This document shows, one piece after another, positions 9,803 through 18,376 of a DNA stretch of 64,000 nucleotides. The position numbers and the translations under genes are program-made. Position 1 is the stretch's first letter; every line of letters begins with the position of its first letter. Origin of the DNA: Falsiroseomonas sp051859025 (GTDB taxonomy: Bacteria > Pseudomonadota > Alphaproteobacteria > Acetobacterales > Acetobacteraceae); contig NZ_JBHYGL010000034.1 of the NCBI RefSeq assembly GCF_051859025.1, positions 186,001-250,000 on the forward strand, written 5' to 3'. The notes below the pieces were generated by a model. It had not been told where the DNA came from. It did not search any database and was given only the letters and a program-made list of their open reading frames with translations.

Positions 9803-9873
9803 TGTCCGTCCCCCGTGCTTGTTGGGGGCAGCATAACGCAGCGGCGCGGCGCGTGAAGCCGCGGCTTCGGCCG

Positions 9874-10650
9874 TCAGAAGGCGCGCTTCAGCCCCACCAT
9901 GCGCTCGATCGCCAGCACCCCGATCACGGCCGCGATCACGGACAGCGTCGCCGCCGCGGCCGCCGTGGGGTCGAAATCGTAGGTCAGGAAGTCGAACAGC
10001 GCGAGCGGCAGCGTGTTCCCGCCAACCGGCTTCAGCAGCAGGGAGATGGTGAACATGTCGAAGCTGACGATGAAGGCGAAGAGCCCCCCCGTCAGCATCC
10101 CCGGGCGGATCAGCGGCAGCAGCACGCGCCGGAAGGTCCCGAACCCCCCGGCGCCGAGGCTGGCCGAGGCCTCCTCCATCGCCGGGTCCACCTGTTCCAG
10201 CGCCGCCACGATGGCGAGGAAGGCGAAGGGGAAGGCGATGACGACATGCGCGATCTGCAGCCCCGTCAGCGTCTTGCCCAGGCCGAGGCCGTTCAGGAAG
10301 AACAGCAGCCCGATCGCCGTCAGCAGTTCCGGCAGAAGCAGCGGCAGCGTCATCGCCACGCGGTAGGTGGCGGCCAGGCGGCGCGACAGCGCGCGGTGGC
10401 ACAAGGCGGCCAGCGTCGCCAGCACCACCGTCACCACCACCGTCGTCACCGCGACCTGGAGCGACAGCAGCAGCGCCTCCCGGAAGGTCTCGCTCGCCAG
10501 GAAGCGGGCGAACCATTTCAGTGACAGACCCTGCGGCGGCACGCGCATCAATTCGCCCGCCGTCAGCGACGCCGCCACCACCGCCACCAGCGGCAGCAGC
10601 AGGAAGGCGTAGATCACGCCGAGCACGGCGGCGGAAAGCGCCCGCATCAT
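9874..10650 (-). CDS. ABC importer permease, PotC-like
   Basis: A 258-residue inner-membrane permease with six predicted helices. The cytoplasmic EAA loop reads EEASASLGAGGFGTFRRVLLP, which docks to the ATPase. This is the second permease of a spermidine/putrescine/2-aminoethylphosphonate-type importer. The ATG at 10650 overlaps the stop of the preceding permease by 4 bp (ATGA), supporting that start and translational coupling. Partners: the upstream permease, ATPase and binding protein of the same operon. The ligand is unknown. Confidence 0.9.
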   Translation of the reverse strand: MMRALSAAVLGVIYAFLLLPLVAVVAASLTAGELMRVPPQGLSLKWFARFLASETFREALLLSLQVAVTTVVVTVVLATLAALCHRALSRRLAATYRVAMTLPLLLPELLTAIGLLFFLNGLGLGKTLTGLQIAHVVIAFPFAFLAIVAALEQVDPAMEEASASLGAGGFGTFRRVLLPLIRPGMLTGGLFAFIVSFDMFTISLLLKPVGGNTLPLALFDFLTYDFDPTAAAAATLSVIAAVIGVLAIERMVGLKRAF

Positions 10651-11501
10651 CCGCGCGTCCGTTCCGCCAGCCGGTGCGTGGCCAGGGTGAAGACGGTCAC
10701 GACCGCCAGCGTGGACGCCGCCATGATGACGGCCAGCGCCGCGCCGAAGGGCCAGGCGAAGGACCCGATCAATTCGCGCACCACCACCGCCGGCATGTAG
10801 GCGATGCCCTGCCCGCCCAGCAGCGCCGGCGTCACATAGGCCGCGACGGACAGCACGAAGACCAGCGTGACACCCGCCTGCACGCCGGGGAAGGACAGCG
10901 GCAGCGTCACGCGCCGGAACGTCTCCCACCCCCCTGCGCCGAGCGAGGCCGAGGCATCGCGCAACTCCGGCCGGACATTGCGCAGCGCGGTCGCGATGGG
11001 CAGCACCATGAAGGGCGTGAAGACATGCACCAGCGCCATCACGACCAGGCCCTGGGTGAACAGCACGCGGAACGGGCGCTCGATCAGCCCCGCCGCCAGC
11101 AGCCAGCGATTGAACGGCCCATCCACCGCCACCAAGACCATCCAGCCGAAATTGCGCACCAGCACGCCGATCAGCAGCGGCGACACGATGCAGGCATAGA
11201 ACACGACATGCCAGCGCCCCTGGAGGCGGGAGAGATGCAGCGCCAGCGGGAAGGACACCACCAGGCAGAGCGCCGTGATCAGCGCCCCCGTCAGCAGGCT
11301 GCGGATCAGCGCGCCGGTATAGATCGGGTCGCCCAGCGCGCGGCCGTAATGCATCAGGGTGTGGCCGCTGCCGAAGGGCTGGCCGAAGGCCGGTGCCCGG
11401 AAGCTCATCGCCACCATCTCGACATAGGGCAGCACGAAGAACAGCGTCAGCAGCGCCACCGCGGGAAGGCCGAGGAGAAGACGCGGCAGCAGCCGCCTCA
11501 C
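10647..11501 (-). CDS. ABC importer permease, PotB-like
   Basis: A 284-residue inner-membrane permease with about six helices and the EAA loop RDASASLGAGGWETFRRVTLP. It would form a heterodimer with the PotC-like protein encoded next. The start is a GTG at 11501 that overlaps the ATPase stop by 4 bp (GTGA). Both overlaps suggest that the ATPase and permeases are made in fixed ratio. Belongs to the polyamine/opine/phosphonate-type importer class. Confidence 0.9.
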   Translation of the reverse strand: MRRLLPRLLLGLPAVALLTLFFVLPYVEMVAMSFRAPAFGQPFGSGHTLMHYGRALGDPIYTGALIRSLLTGALITALCLVVSFPLALHLSRLQGRWHVVFYACIVSPLLIGVLVRNFGWMVLVAVDGPFNRWLLAAGLIERPFRVLFTQGLVVMALVHVFTPFMVLPIATALRNVRPELRDASASLGAGGWETFRRVTLPLSFPGVQAGVTLVFVLSVAAYVTPALLGGQGIAYMPAVVVRELIGSFAWPFGAALAVIMAASTLAVVTVFTLATHRLAERTRG

Positions 11502-12565
11502 TGAGGTATATCCGGCATCAGCCAGGCATGGGCGGTATCCACCCGCAGCCCCACCGTCACCCCCGCCTGCACCGGCGCATGCGGGCTGGCCTGCAGGCGC
11601 AGCCGTGTGCCATCGGCCAGCGATACCTCGCAGGCCAGGGCGGCGCCGAGGAAGGCGGTGCCGAGCACCAGCGCGGGGATGACACCCTCCGCCCCCGGAT
11701 CGATGAGGGAAAGCGCCTCCGGCCGCAGCATCAGCATGGCGGGATCGCCGGGGCGGATGCCGTCCACCCCTGGCACGGGCAGCACGACGCCGCCGAAGGG
11801 CACATGGAAGCCGCCATCCGCCGTGCGATCCCGCGGACGGGCGGGGATGATGTTGGCATCCCCCGTGAAGCGGGCGACATAGGCTTCCGACGGGCGCTGG
11901 TAGATCTCCCGCGGTGTCGCGAATTGCGCGACGCGGCCCGCCTTCATAACCGCGATACGGTCGGACAGCGCCATCGCCTCCGCCTGGTCATGCGTGACGT
12001 AGAACGCCGTGATGCGGGATTGCTGCTGCACGTCGCGGATCAGCCAGCGCACCTCCTCCCGCAACCGCGCATCCAGGTTCGCCAGCGGTTCGTCCAGCAG
12101 CAGCAGCCGCGGGCGGATCACCAGCGCGCGGGCCAGCGCCACGCGCTGCTGCTGGCCGCCGGACAGGGCGCGGGGCAGCCTGTCCTCCAGCCCCTGCAGG
12201 CGTACCATCGCCAGGGCATCGCCCACGCGGGCGCGCTGTTCGGCCTTCGGCAGCCGGCGCACCGCCAGGCCATAGGCGACGTTCTCGAACACCGTGAGAT
12301 GCGGGAACAGCGCGTAGTTCTGGAACACCACGCCGAAATCGCGCTTCTGCGGCGGCAGGCCCGTGACGCTGGCGCCATCCACCAGGATGTCCCCGCCATC
12401 CGGGTCCATGAACCCCGCCATGCAGCGAAGCGTCGTCGTCTTGCCGCAGCCCGAAGGGCCGAGGAGGGAGACCAGCTCCCCCTCCCTCGCCTGCAGGCTC
12501 ACGCCATCCAGCGCCAGCGTGGTGCCGTAGCGCTTGGTGAGGCTGACGACATCGATCTGCGTCAC
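11498..12565 (-). CDS. ABC importer ATPase, PotA-like
   Basis: A 355-residue ATP-binding subunit. Walker A is GPSGCGKTT, the signature LSGGQQQRVALARAL, Walker B LLLLDEPLANLD and the switch His lies in VTHDQAEAM. The C-terminal ~120 residues form a TOBE-type regulatory domain. I start it at the GTG at 12565 (MTQIDVVSLTKRYG), 28 bp after the binding-protein stop, because homologues begin there. An ATG at 12619 would add 18 Gly/Ala-rich residues and overlap the preceding gene. It energises the two permeases encoded downstream. Confidence 0.88.
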   Translation of the reverse strand: MTQIDVVSLTKRYGTTLALDGVSLQAREGELVSLLGPSGCGKTTTLRCMAGFMDPDGGDILVDGASVTGLPPQKRDFGVVFQNYALFPHLTVFENVAYGLAVRRLPKAEQRARVGDALAMVRLQGLEDRLPRALSGGQQQRVALARALVIRPRLLLLDEPLANLDARLREEVRWLIRDVQQQSRITAFYVTHDQAEAMALSDRIAVMKAGRVAQFATPREIYQRPSEAYVARFTGDANIIPARPRDRTADGGFHVPFGGVVLPVPGVDGIRPGDPAMLMLRPEALSLIDPGAEGVIPALVLGTAFLGAALACEVSLADGTRLRLQASPHAPVQAGVTVGLRVDTAHAWLMPDIPQ

Positions 12566-12593
12566 GCCAGCGCCCCCCGCGCCGCCGCCGCCG

Positions 12594-13625
12594 TCAGATC
12601 GCCCGTGCCCAGCGCTCATTCATCTGCGTCGCCATCCGCGCGGCCAGGCCCCAGTCGAAGGTCAGCGTGCGGCGCAGCGCGTCCTGCGTGATGGGCAGGG
12701 CATCGGCCAGGTCCTGCGGGATGGCGACGGTCGAATTCACCGGCGCCACGAAGAACTCCCGCGCGAGCTGCAGCTGCAATTCGGGCGATAGGATCAGGTC
12801 GATATACTTCGCCATCGCGTCCCGGTCAGCGGCATTCGCGCTGGCGGCGATGCTGAAGGTCTGGTCGAACATCATCATCCCGTCTTCCGGCTGGATGATC
12901 TCGATCGGCACGCCGCGGCGCTTCAGGGGAATGACCTCCCCATAGTCCAGCGGCGCGATCGCCACCTGGCCCTGCGCCAGCAAGGGCGCGATCTGGCCGG
13001 AGAAGGCGACCTGCGGGAAGGGCTTCAGCTCCGCCATCTTGGCGATGCCCGTATCCAGGTCGTCCGGCCCGCGGCCGAACATGGTGCCCGCCTGCATCAG
13101 CAGCATGATCGCCGCGGAGTTGGTGATGGAATAGAGGCCGAGCTGCCCGCGGTAGCGCGGGTCCCACAGCTCCCGCCAGCTCTTCGGCGGCACACGCACC
13201 ATGTCCGTGCGGTAGGCGATCCCGATGGGGGAGATCATGCCGATCACCCCCATCCCCCCCGCCGTGCGCGCCACGGGCAGCACATTCGCCAGGTTCGGGA
13301 TGCTGGCTGCCGGCAGGGCGGAGAAGAATTCCTCCTGCCGCAGCAGCACGGCGAAGCGTTCATTCGTCATCAGCCCCGGGAAGGGCGGCGCGCCCCGGCC
13401 GGCGGCGCGGAAATTCGTCACCCACCCGCTGCCGACCCCGATGTCGAGCCTGACGGGGCGGCCGATGGCCTGGGTCAACCGGGGCACGATGGCGCTGCGC
13501 CAGAACTGCTCCCACCGCCCGCCATAGGTGTTGATGACGAAGGGCGCACCGGATTGCGCCTGCGCGGCCTGGCTTGCGGCCAGCGCCGCGATGCCGCCGA
13601 TTGCGGCGCGTCGGGTCAGGTTCAT
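12594..13625 (-). CDS. Periplasmic binding protein of the ABC importer, PotD-like
   Basis: A 343-residue extracellular solute-binding protein. It has a Tat-like N-terminus (MNLTRRAAIGG, cleavage near AQA at 21-23), then FVINTYGGRWEQFW. The fold and motifs are those of the PotD/IdiA-type group, for example GIAYRTDMV and SWRELWDPRYRG. It gives the importer its specificity, but the ligand-site residues do not identify the ligand. The four acidic residues that bind polyamines in PotD cannot be placed with confidence. It lies between the oxygenase (49-bp gap) and the ATPase (28-bp gap). Confidence 0.88.
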   Translation of the reverse strand: MNLTRRAAIGGIAALAASQAAQAQSGAPFVINTYGGRWEQFWRSAIVPRLTQAIGRPVRLDIGVGSGWVTNFRAAGRGAPPFPGLMTNERFAVLLRQEEFFSALPAASIPNLANVLPVARTAGGMGVIGMISPIGIAYRTDMVRVPPKSWRELWDPRYRGQLGLYSITNSAAIMLLMQAGTMFGRGPDDLDTGIAKMAELKPFPQVAFSGQIAPLLAQGQVAIAPLDYGEVIPLKRRGVPIEIIQPEDGMMMFDQTFSIAASANAADRDAMAKYIDLILSPELQLQLAREFFVAPVNSTVAIPQDLADALPITQDALRRTLTFDWGLAARMATQMNERWARAI

Positions 13626-13674
13626 GGCGGGCGATCCTTGGGCGTCGTGACAGGGCGTGATGGGGCGGGGCATG

Positions 13675-14664
13675 TCAGGCGGAGGGCGCCTGGCGGTAGG
13701 CATAGTTCTTGTTCAGCCGTTCCAGCAGGTAGTCGCCATAGAGCACGGGCGGGAAGCGCGGCGGGTTCGCTTCATCGGTGCAGGTGGCCAGGCATTCCAC
13801 CCGCGCATCCATGTCCATGTCGAAGAAATAGGGGCAGGAATAGCGATCCCCGCCCGAGAGGTTCTTCACGCGGTGCGGCGTGGACTGCCAGCGGCCATTG
13901 GTCCAGCGCGCCAGCATGTCCGCCACATTCACCACATAGGTGCCGCGGATCGGCGTGGCCTTCAGCCAGGCGCCGTCCTTGCGCCGCACCTCCAGCCCGC
14001 CCGACATGTCCTGCAGCAGGATGGTCAGGAAGCCGTAGTCGGTATGCGGCGCCGATCCGAATTCGTCATCCGCGCTGTCCGGCGCCTGGGGCGGGTAGTG
14101 CAGCAGCCGCAGGAAGGTGGTCGGCTTCTCGAAGAAGGGCAGCAGGAAGTCGGGCGCCAGGCCGAGCGCGATGGCGACGGGCCGCAGCAGCCGGCGGCAG
14201 AAATCCTCCATCGCGGCCTGGTAGGCCAGCACCGCGTCGCGGAATGCCGGCAGTTCCGCCGGCCACTGGTTCGGCCCCTGGAGCGGCAGGCCGAAGCGCG
14301 GATCATCCGGGGGCACCTCATGCATGAACATGAAGCTCTCGGAGAAATTGGGCTTGGTGACCTTGGCGACCGAGGATGTGGCGATGACGGAGGTCTTGGG
14401 CGCCATGTAGCCGCGGTGGAATTCGTTCATGTCGATGGCGCGCTTGGCGGCATCGGGCAGCGCGTGGAAGGCGCGGGACGCCGCGACGATGGCGTCCTGC
14501 TGCGCCAGGCTGATCGGCGTATTGGCGAAATAGGCGAAGCCGATGCCGCCGAAGGCCGCGTCCAACTCCTTCGCAATGGCCGCGTCGCCATCCGGCGTGC
14601 CAAGCGCCGACAGGTCCACCACGGGAAGCCTGTCCGGAAGCAGGGCAGCCTCTGCCACTGTCAT
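13675..14664 (-). CDS. Fe(II)/2-oxoglutarate-dependent oxygenase, isopenicillin N synthase family
   Basis: A 329-residue cytoplasmic oxygenase. The N-terminal DIOX_N-like region (LPVVDLSALG, residues 13-22) precedes a double-stranded beta helix. The Fe(II) triad is His207, Asp209 (APHTDYGF) and His264 (STPHRVKN); the 2-oxoglutarate-binding Arg is probably Arg274 (GGDRYSCPYF). It should hydroxylate or otherwise oxidise a small molecule. As first gene of the operon with the importer and amidohydrolase, it probably acts on the imported compound or a product of it. The ATG at 14664 begins MTVAEAALLPDRLPVVD and is preferred over a frame extending 30 nt upstream. Confidence 0.87.
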   Translation of the reverse strand: MTVAEAALLPDRLPVVDLSALGTPDGDAAIAKELDAAFGGIGFAYFANTPISLAQQDAIVAASRAFHALPDAAKRAIDMNEFHRGYMAPKTSVIATSSVAKVTKPNFSESFMFMHEVPPDDPRFGLPLQGPNQWPAELPAFRDAVLAYQAAMEDFCRRLLRPVAIALGLAPDFLLPFFEKPTTFLRLLHYPPQAPDSADDEFGSAPHTDYGFLTILLQDMSGGLEVRRKDGAWLKATPIRGTYVVNVADMLARWTNGRWQSTPHRVKNLSGGDRYSCPYFFDMDMDARVECLATCTDEANPPRFPPVLYGDYLLERLNKNYAYRQAPSA

Positions 14665-14861
14665 GTGCAACCCCTTCGCTGGCCTTAACCGCAAACGCGG
14701 TGCGCAGCATGCATCCCAGGGGATGATGCCTCAAGGCGGACGAAGGGCAGCAAATGCCGTGCCGGGGCACGAAGCCTGACCGGGTGTGAAGGCCGGGCCT
14801 GCTGAGACGCGCCCGGCTTCCCCATCATCGCCGGGCCATGACGGTCGGCCGGCGAAGGCGG

Positions 14862-15266
14862 TCAGGCGTTCGCGACGGCCTTTTCGATATCCTGCAGGCT
14901 ATGCCCCGTCAGGTCCTTGGCGACCTCCCCCACCAGCTTGGCGGACAGTCCCTTGTGGTAGTGCTTGCGCATCTCCCCCAGCGTCCGCGGTGCGGCGATG
15001 ATGACCAGGCTGCCGATGTGGCCGGCCATCACCTGCGCGTTCAGCATGGCGGAGACGCCGGCGGCGAAGCCGTCCTCGCTCTGCTGGCTGTCGTCGGGGT
15101 TGGCGGCGCTGCTCTGGTGGCGCCCACCGGAACTCCGGTCGCTGCCATCGACGCCAGGCACCGACATGGCGACCAGGCTTGGCGTGCCGTCCTTGCTGGT
15201 ATTCTGGAACAGATTCAGCTTCTCGCCATCGACAACGGCCACGAAGGCCTCGTTCGGGATCAGCAT
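14862..15266 (-). CDS. Host-attachment-family protein (baeRF-like)
   Basis: A 134-residue soluble protein matching the alphaproteobacterial host attachment family (named after an Agrobacterium attachment factor; related to the archaeal/bacterial release-factor-like baeRF fold). Visible hallmarks are NEAFVAVVDGEKLNLFQN near the start, the Ser/Asp/Gln-rich middle, and LVIIAAPRTLGEMRKHYH in the C-terminal half. Its true biochemical role is unknown and the name should not be read as function. The ATG at 15266 is chosen; the longer frame upstream crosses the tRNA gene. It lies 197 bp upstream of the oxygenase operon; I see no recognisable element in that gap. Confidence 0.75.
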   Translation of the reverse strand: MLIPNEAFVAVVDGEKLNLFQNTSKDGTPSLVAMSVPGVDGSDRSSGGRHQSSAANPDDSQQSEDGFAAGVSAMLNAQVMAGHIGSLVIIAAPRTLGEMRKHYHKGLSAKLVGEVAKDLTGHSLQDIEKAVANA

Positions 15267-15469
15267 GGTGGCTCCTGGGGACATGGGCCGGCCGTGGGAG
15301 AGGACCGGGGCAATGCACAAGCGGCGTGCCCGACGCGAACGCGGGGCGGGCAGGGCAGTTGCGGCCGATGGGGCACAGGAGGGCGCTGGCACCGCACCGC
15401 CGGCGCCCGGAAATCCAGGTGGCCGCCAAGGCGCCTGGTCGGCGCGAACGGGTCGGTGGGAGAAGATGG

Positions 15470-15541
15470 AGCGGGCGGGGGGAATCGAACCCCCGACATT
15501 CAGCTTGGGAAGCTGACGTTCTACCTCTGAACTACGCCCGC
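15470..15541 (-). tRNA. tRNA-Gly (anticodon CCC)
   Basis: On the minus strand a 72-nt cloverleaf folds. The acceptor stem is GCGGGCG with CGCCCGC, the anticodon stem TCAGC/GCTGA has loop TTCCCAA (anticodon CCC), and the T arm contains GTTCGATTCC. The discriminator base is U, as usual for bacterial tRNA-Gly; CCA is not encoded. It reads GGG codons, which are moderately used in this high-GC genome. Confidence 0.95.
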
Positions 15542-15656
15542 GCGCCCTCTCCATACCGCGACCCCCGGCCACCCCGCAAGCCGTGCCGCACCCCCTCACA
15601 CTGTGCCTTGACCCCACCCGCACCCGCGCTTATCCGTGAAGCCAGCGCCAAGGCGC

Positions 15657-15743
15657 TCCTCGCGATTTGTCCGGCCTGATTGCGGCGAGGTCCCGGCGAC
15701 ACGGGCGGCGGTTCGACCCGCCGAAAACAAGCGCGCTAAAGGG
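15657..15743 (+). promoter_or_regulatory. SAM-II riboswitch candidate upstream of metZ
   Basis: Matches the SAM-II pattern. P1 is CCTCGC (15658-15663) pairing with GCGAGG (15685-15690). The loop begins GATTTG, continues TCCGGCC and ends ATTGC. The conserved 3' part AAAACAAG-CGCGCTAAAGGG is at 15724-15743. About 30 bases containing two GC-rich hairpin arms are inserted between P1 and the 3' motif. SAM-II binds S-adenosylmethionine in a pseudoknot and represses methionine genes in alphaproteobacteria, which fits metZ downstream. The metZ start is 90 nt further on, so it may not mask the ribosome site directly. Confidence 0.75.
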
Positions 15744-15800
15744 CCGCCGGGTGGGCCGTGCGCCGCCCGACGTGTCCCGGAAGGGGGCCGGACGCCGCGT

Positions 15801-15819
15801 TTTGGCAGCCAAAGCTGCC
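15801..15819 (+). promoter_or_regulatory. Alternative hairpins in the metZ leader
   Basis: Two mutually exclusive small hairpins overlap here: TTTGG/CCAAA (15801-15813) and GGCAGC/GCTGCC (15804-15819). They lie just before the metZ Shine-Dalgarno AGAAGG. They could link the riboswitch state to metZ translation, but this is inference. Confidence 0.4.
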
Positions 15820-15833
15820 CAGAAGGTGCTCCG

Positions 15834-17222
15834 ATGGCCAAGTCCCTGCCCGACCGTCCGCTCCGCCCCGCCACGCTGCTGGTCCGCGGCGGGCAGATGC
15901 GCTCCAACCATGACGAGACGTCGGAGGCGCTCTACCTCACCTCCGGCTTCGTCTACGAAAGCGCCGGCCAGGCGGAGGAAACCTTCCTCGGCACCGTCCA
16001 GCACTACCAGTATTCCCGCTTCGGCAACCCGACCACGACCATGCTGGAAGACCGGCTGGCGGCGCTGGAGGGGGCGGAAGCCTGCCGGCTGACGGCCACG
16101 GGCATGGCCGCCGTCCATGCCTCCATGCTGTCGCACCTCAAGGCCGGCGACCGCGTCGTCGCCTCCCGCGCCCTGTTCGGGTCCTGCCACTGGATCTGTT
16201 CCACGCTGCTGCCGCGCTACGGCATCTCCTGCGATTTCGTGGATTGCGGGGACCTCGACCAGTGGAAGGCCGCGCTGTCCCGGCCCGCGAACCTCGTGCT
16301 GCTGGAAACGCCGTCCAACCCGATGCTGGAACTGGTGGACATGGCCGCGGTCTGCGACCTGGCCCATGCCGCCGGCGCCATCGTCGTGGTGGACAACGTC
16401 TTCGCCACGCCGCTGCTGCAGAAGCCCATGCAGTTCGGCGCCGATGTCGTCGTCTACTCCTGCACCAAGCACATGGACGGCCAGGGCCGCGTGCTCGGCG
16501 GCGCCGTGCTCGGCCGCAAGAAGTGGGTGGATGAGGTGCTGCAGCCCTTCATCCGCAACACCGGCCCCTCCATCAGCCCCTTCAACGCCTGGGTCATCCT
16601 GAAGGGGCTGGAGACGCTGCACCTCCGCCTGCCCGCGATGTGCCGCAGCGCCGCCGCCATCGCCGATTTCCTGGCGGAGCGCAGCGAGATCGCCCGGGTT
16701 CTCTACCCCTTCCGCGTGGACCATCCGCAGCATGCGCTGGCCAAGGCGCAGATGGCGGCCGGCGGCAGCCTGGTGACCTTCGACGTGAAGGGCGGCAAGG
16801 AGGCGGCGTTCAAGTTCCTTGATGCCCTCAAGCTCATCGACGTTTCCAATAATCTCGGCGACGCTAAGTCGCTCGTGACGCATCCCGCGACCACGACGCA
16901 TATGCGTGTCGGCGCGGAGGAACGCGCGAAGCTCGGCATCACCGACGGCACCATCCGCTTCTCCGTGGGGCTGGAGGATGTGGCCGACCTGATCGCCGAT
17001 GTGTCGGAGGCGCTGGACATGATCGCCCCCGCCCCCGCGCCGACCCGCCGCGCGCCGATCGTCGATGTGGCGCCCCTGCCGGAGGCAGCGGTCGAGCCCG
17101 CTTCCAAGCCGAAGAAGCCCGCCAAGCCCAAGGCGGCGCCCAAGGCGGAACCCGCCGCGGACGCGACGCTGTTCGAACTGACGGCGCCGCTGCCGGAAGC
17201 GCCGAAGCGCAAGGGCGGATAG
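15834..17222 (+). CDS. metZ: O-succinylhomoserine sulfhydrylase
   Basis: A 462-residue PLP enzyme of the Cys/Met metabolism family. It condenses O-succinylhomoserine with sulfide to homocysteine for methionine synthesis in the cytoplasm. The PLP-binding Lys is Lys212 in YSCTKHMDGQGR; other signatures are YSRFGNPTTTMLEDRLAALE (residues ~60-79) and the C-terminal RFSVGLEDVADL. The core ends near residue 395; about 65 extra residues rich in Ala, Pro and Lys form a disordered tail not needed for catalysis. The ATG at 15834 has AGAAGG 7 bases upstream. Expression is probably controlled by the SAM-II element in its leader. A LysE gene follows after 4 bp. Confidence 0.93.
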   Translation: MAKSLPDRPLRPATLLVRGGQMRSNHDETSEALYLTSGFVYESAGQAEETFLGTVQHYQYSRFGNPTTTMLEDRLAALEGAEACRLTATGMAAVHASMLSHLKAGDRVVASRALFGSCHWICSTLLPRYGISCDFVDCGDLDQWKAALSRPANLVLLETPSNPMLELVDMAAVCDLAHAAGAIVVVDNVFATPLLQKPMQFGADVVVYSCTKHMDGQGRVLGGAVLGRKKWVDEVLQPFIRNTGPSISPFNAWVILKGLETLHLRLPAMCRSAAAIADFLAERSEIARVLYPFRVDHPQHALAKAQMAAGGSLVTFDVKGGKEAAFKFLDALKLIDVSNNLGDAKSLVTHPATTTHMRVGAEERAKLGITDGTIRFSVGLEDVADLIADVSEALDMIAPAPAPTRRAPIVDVAPLPEAAVEPASKPKKPAKPKAAPKAEPAADATLFELTAPLPEAPKRKGG

Positions 17223-17226
17223 CGGC

Positions 17227-17835
17227 ATGGAGCTTTCCACCTGGCTCGCCTTCTGCGCCGCGGCGGCGGTGATGGTGCTGATCCCCGGCCCCACCATCCT
17301 GCTCGTCATCGGCCAGAGCCTGGGTGGAGGGCTCCGCAACGCCTTGCCGCTGGCGGCCGGGGTGGCACTGGGCGACCTGGTCGCCATGGTGCTGTCCTTG
17401 GCCGGGCTCGGCGCGCTGCTGGCGGCCTCCGCCACGCTGTTCACCGCGGTGAAGTGGGTGGGCGCGGCCTACCTCGTCTGGCTTGGCGTGACGATGTGGC
17501 GCGCCCCGGTAACGGCGGAGGCCTCGCCGCCCCTGCCACCCTCCCGCGCCTTCCGCCAGGCCTTCATCGTCACGGCGCTGAACCCCAAGGGCATCGTCTT
17601 CTTCGTGGCCTTCGTCCCGCAATTCATCGATGCCCGGGGCAGCTTCGTGACGCAGGCCGCGATCCTGGTCGCGACCTTCGTCACCATCGCAACCGTCAAC
17701 GCCCTGTCCTACGCGCTGCTGGCGGGGAAGCTCTCCGGCGCCGTGCGGCGGCCCTCGGTGCGGCGCCTGTTGAACCGGGCGGGCGGGTCCGTGCTGGTGG
17801 CGGCGGGCCTGGCGGTGGCGCTGCGGCGCGCCTGA
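17227..17835 (+). CDS. LysE/RhtB-family amino acid exporter
   Basis: A 202-residue inner-membrane protein with six hydrophobic segments. It has the family motif PGPTILLVIGQSLGGGLRNA near residues 20-39 and ALNPKGIVFFVAFVPQF in the middle. It likely exports a hydrophobic or sulfur-containing amino acid. With only 4 bp between it and metZ it is probably in the same mRNA, suggesting export of homocysteine, homoserine lactone or methionine; that substrate is inference from context. Confidence 0.88.
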   Translation: MELSTWLAFCAAAAVMVLIPGPTILLVIGQSLGGGLRNALPLAAGVALGDLVAMVLSLAGLGALLAASATLFTAVKWVGAAYLVWLGVTMWRAPVTAEASPPLPPSRAFRQAFIVTALNPKGIVFFVAFVPQFIDARGSFVTQAAILVATFVTIATVNALSYALLAGKLSGAVRRPSVRRLLNRAGGSVLVAAGLAVALRRA

Positions 17836-17906
17836 AGGGCGGGGCCTGACCATGGCTGGACAGCGCCCGGCGCGGCGTCCAGGATTCGGGACGGGGGAAC
17901 AACGCC

Positions 17907-18314
17907 ATGGCTGACGATTACAGCGAGACCACGCGGGATATCCGCGTCTCCGTCCGCAGCTTCTACCTGGCGGACCAATCGGAGCCGGAGCGCAGCCACT
18001 TCGTCTGGGCCTATCGCGTCACCATCGAGAATCGCGGCCGGCATACCGTGCAGCTGCTCCGGCGCAGCTGGCGCATCACGGATGCGCAGGGCCGCACCCA
18101 GCAGGTGCATGGCGAAGGCGTGGTCGGCGAACAGCCGGTGCTCGAGCCCGGGCAGAATTTCGAATACACCTCCGGCACGCCGCTCTCCACGCCGTCGGGC
18201 TTCATGCGCGGCGCCTACCACATGGTGGTGACGGGAACGGGGGAGCCGTTCGACGTGGCGATCCCCCCCTTCAGCCTGGACAGCCCCCACCAGCCCACCA
18301 GCCGGGTGCACTGA
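17907..18314 (+). CDS. apaG: ApaG protein
   Basis: A 135-residue cytoplasmic beta-sandwich protein (ApaG/FBXO3-type immunoglobulin-like fold). Conserved blocks are IRVSVRSFYLADQS, FVWAYRVTIENRG, VQLLRRSWRITDA, VHGEGVVGEQPVLEPG and the FEYTSGTPL segment. ApaG is associated with Co/Mg homeostasis phenotypes and pyrophosphate binding, but its mechanism is unclear. The length is slightly above the usual ~125. It lies 71 bp after the LysE gene and ahead of the glycine riboswitch. Confidence 0.92.
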   Translation: MADDYSETTRDIRVSVRSFYLADQSEPERSHFVWAYRVTIENRGRHTVQLLRRSWRITDAQGRTQQVHGEGVVGEQPVLEPGQNFEYTSGTPLSTPSGFMRGAYHMVVTGTGEPFDVAIPPFSLDSPHQPTSRVH

Positions 18315-18376
18315 ACAACTCATCCCGCGGTTGCGCGCTTCCCCCCTCTCGGGCATACGCAGCCCATCCCGTCGAT

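Noticed and set aside
14862..15266. A role in host attachment for the 134-residue protein
   Set aside because: The family name is historical; sequence resembles release-factor-like baeRF proteins and gives no evidence of adhesion.
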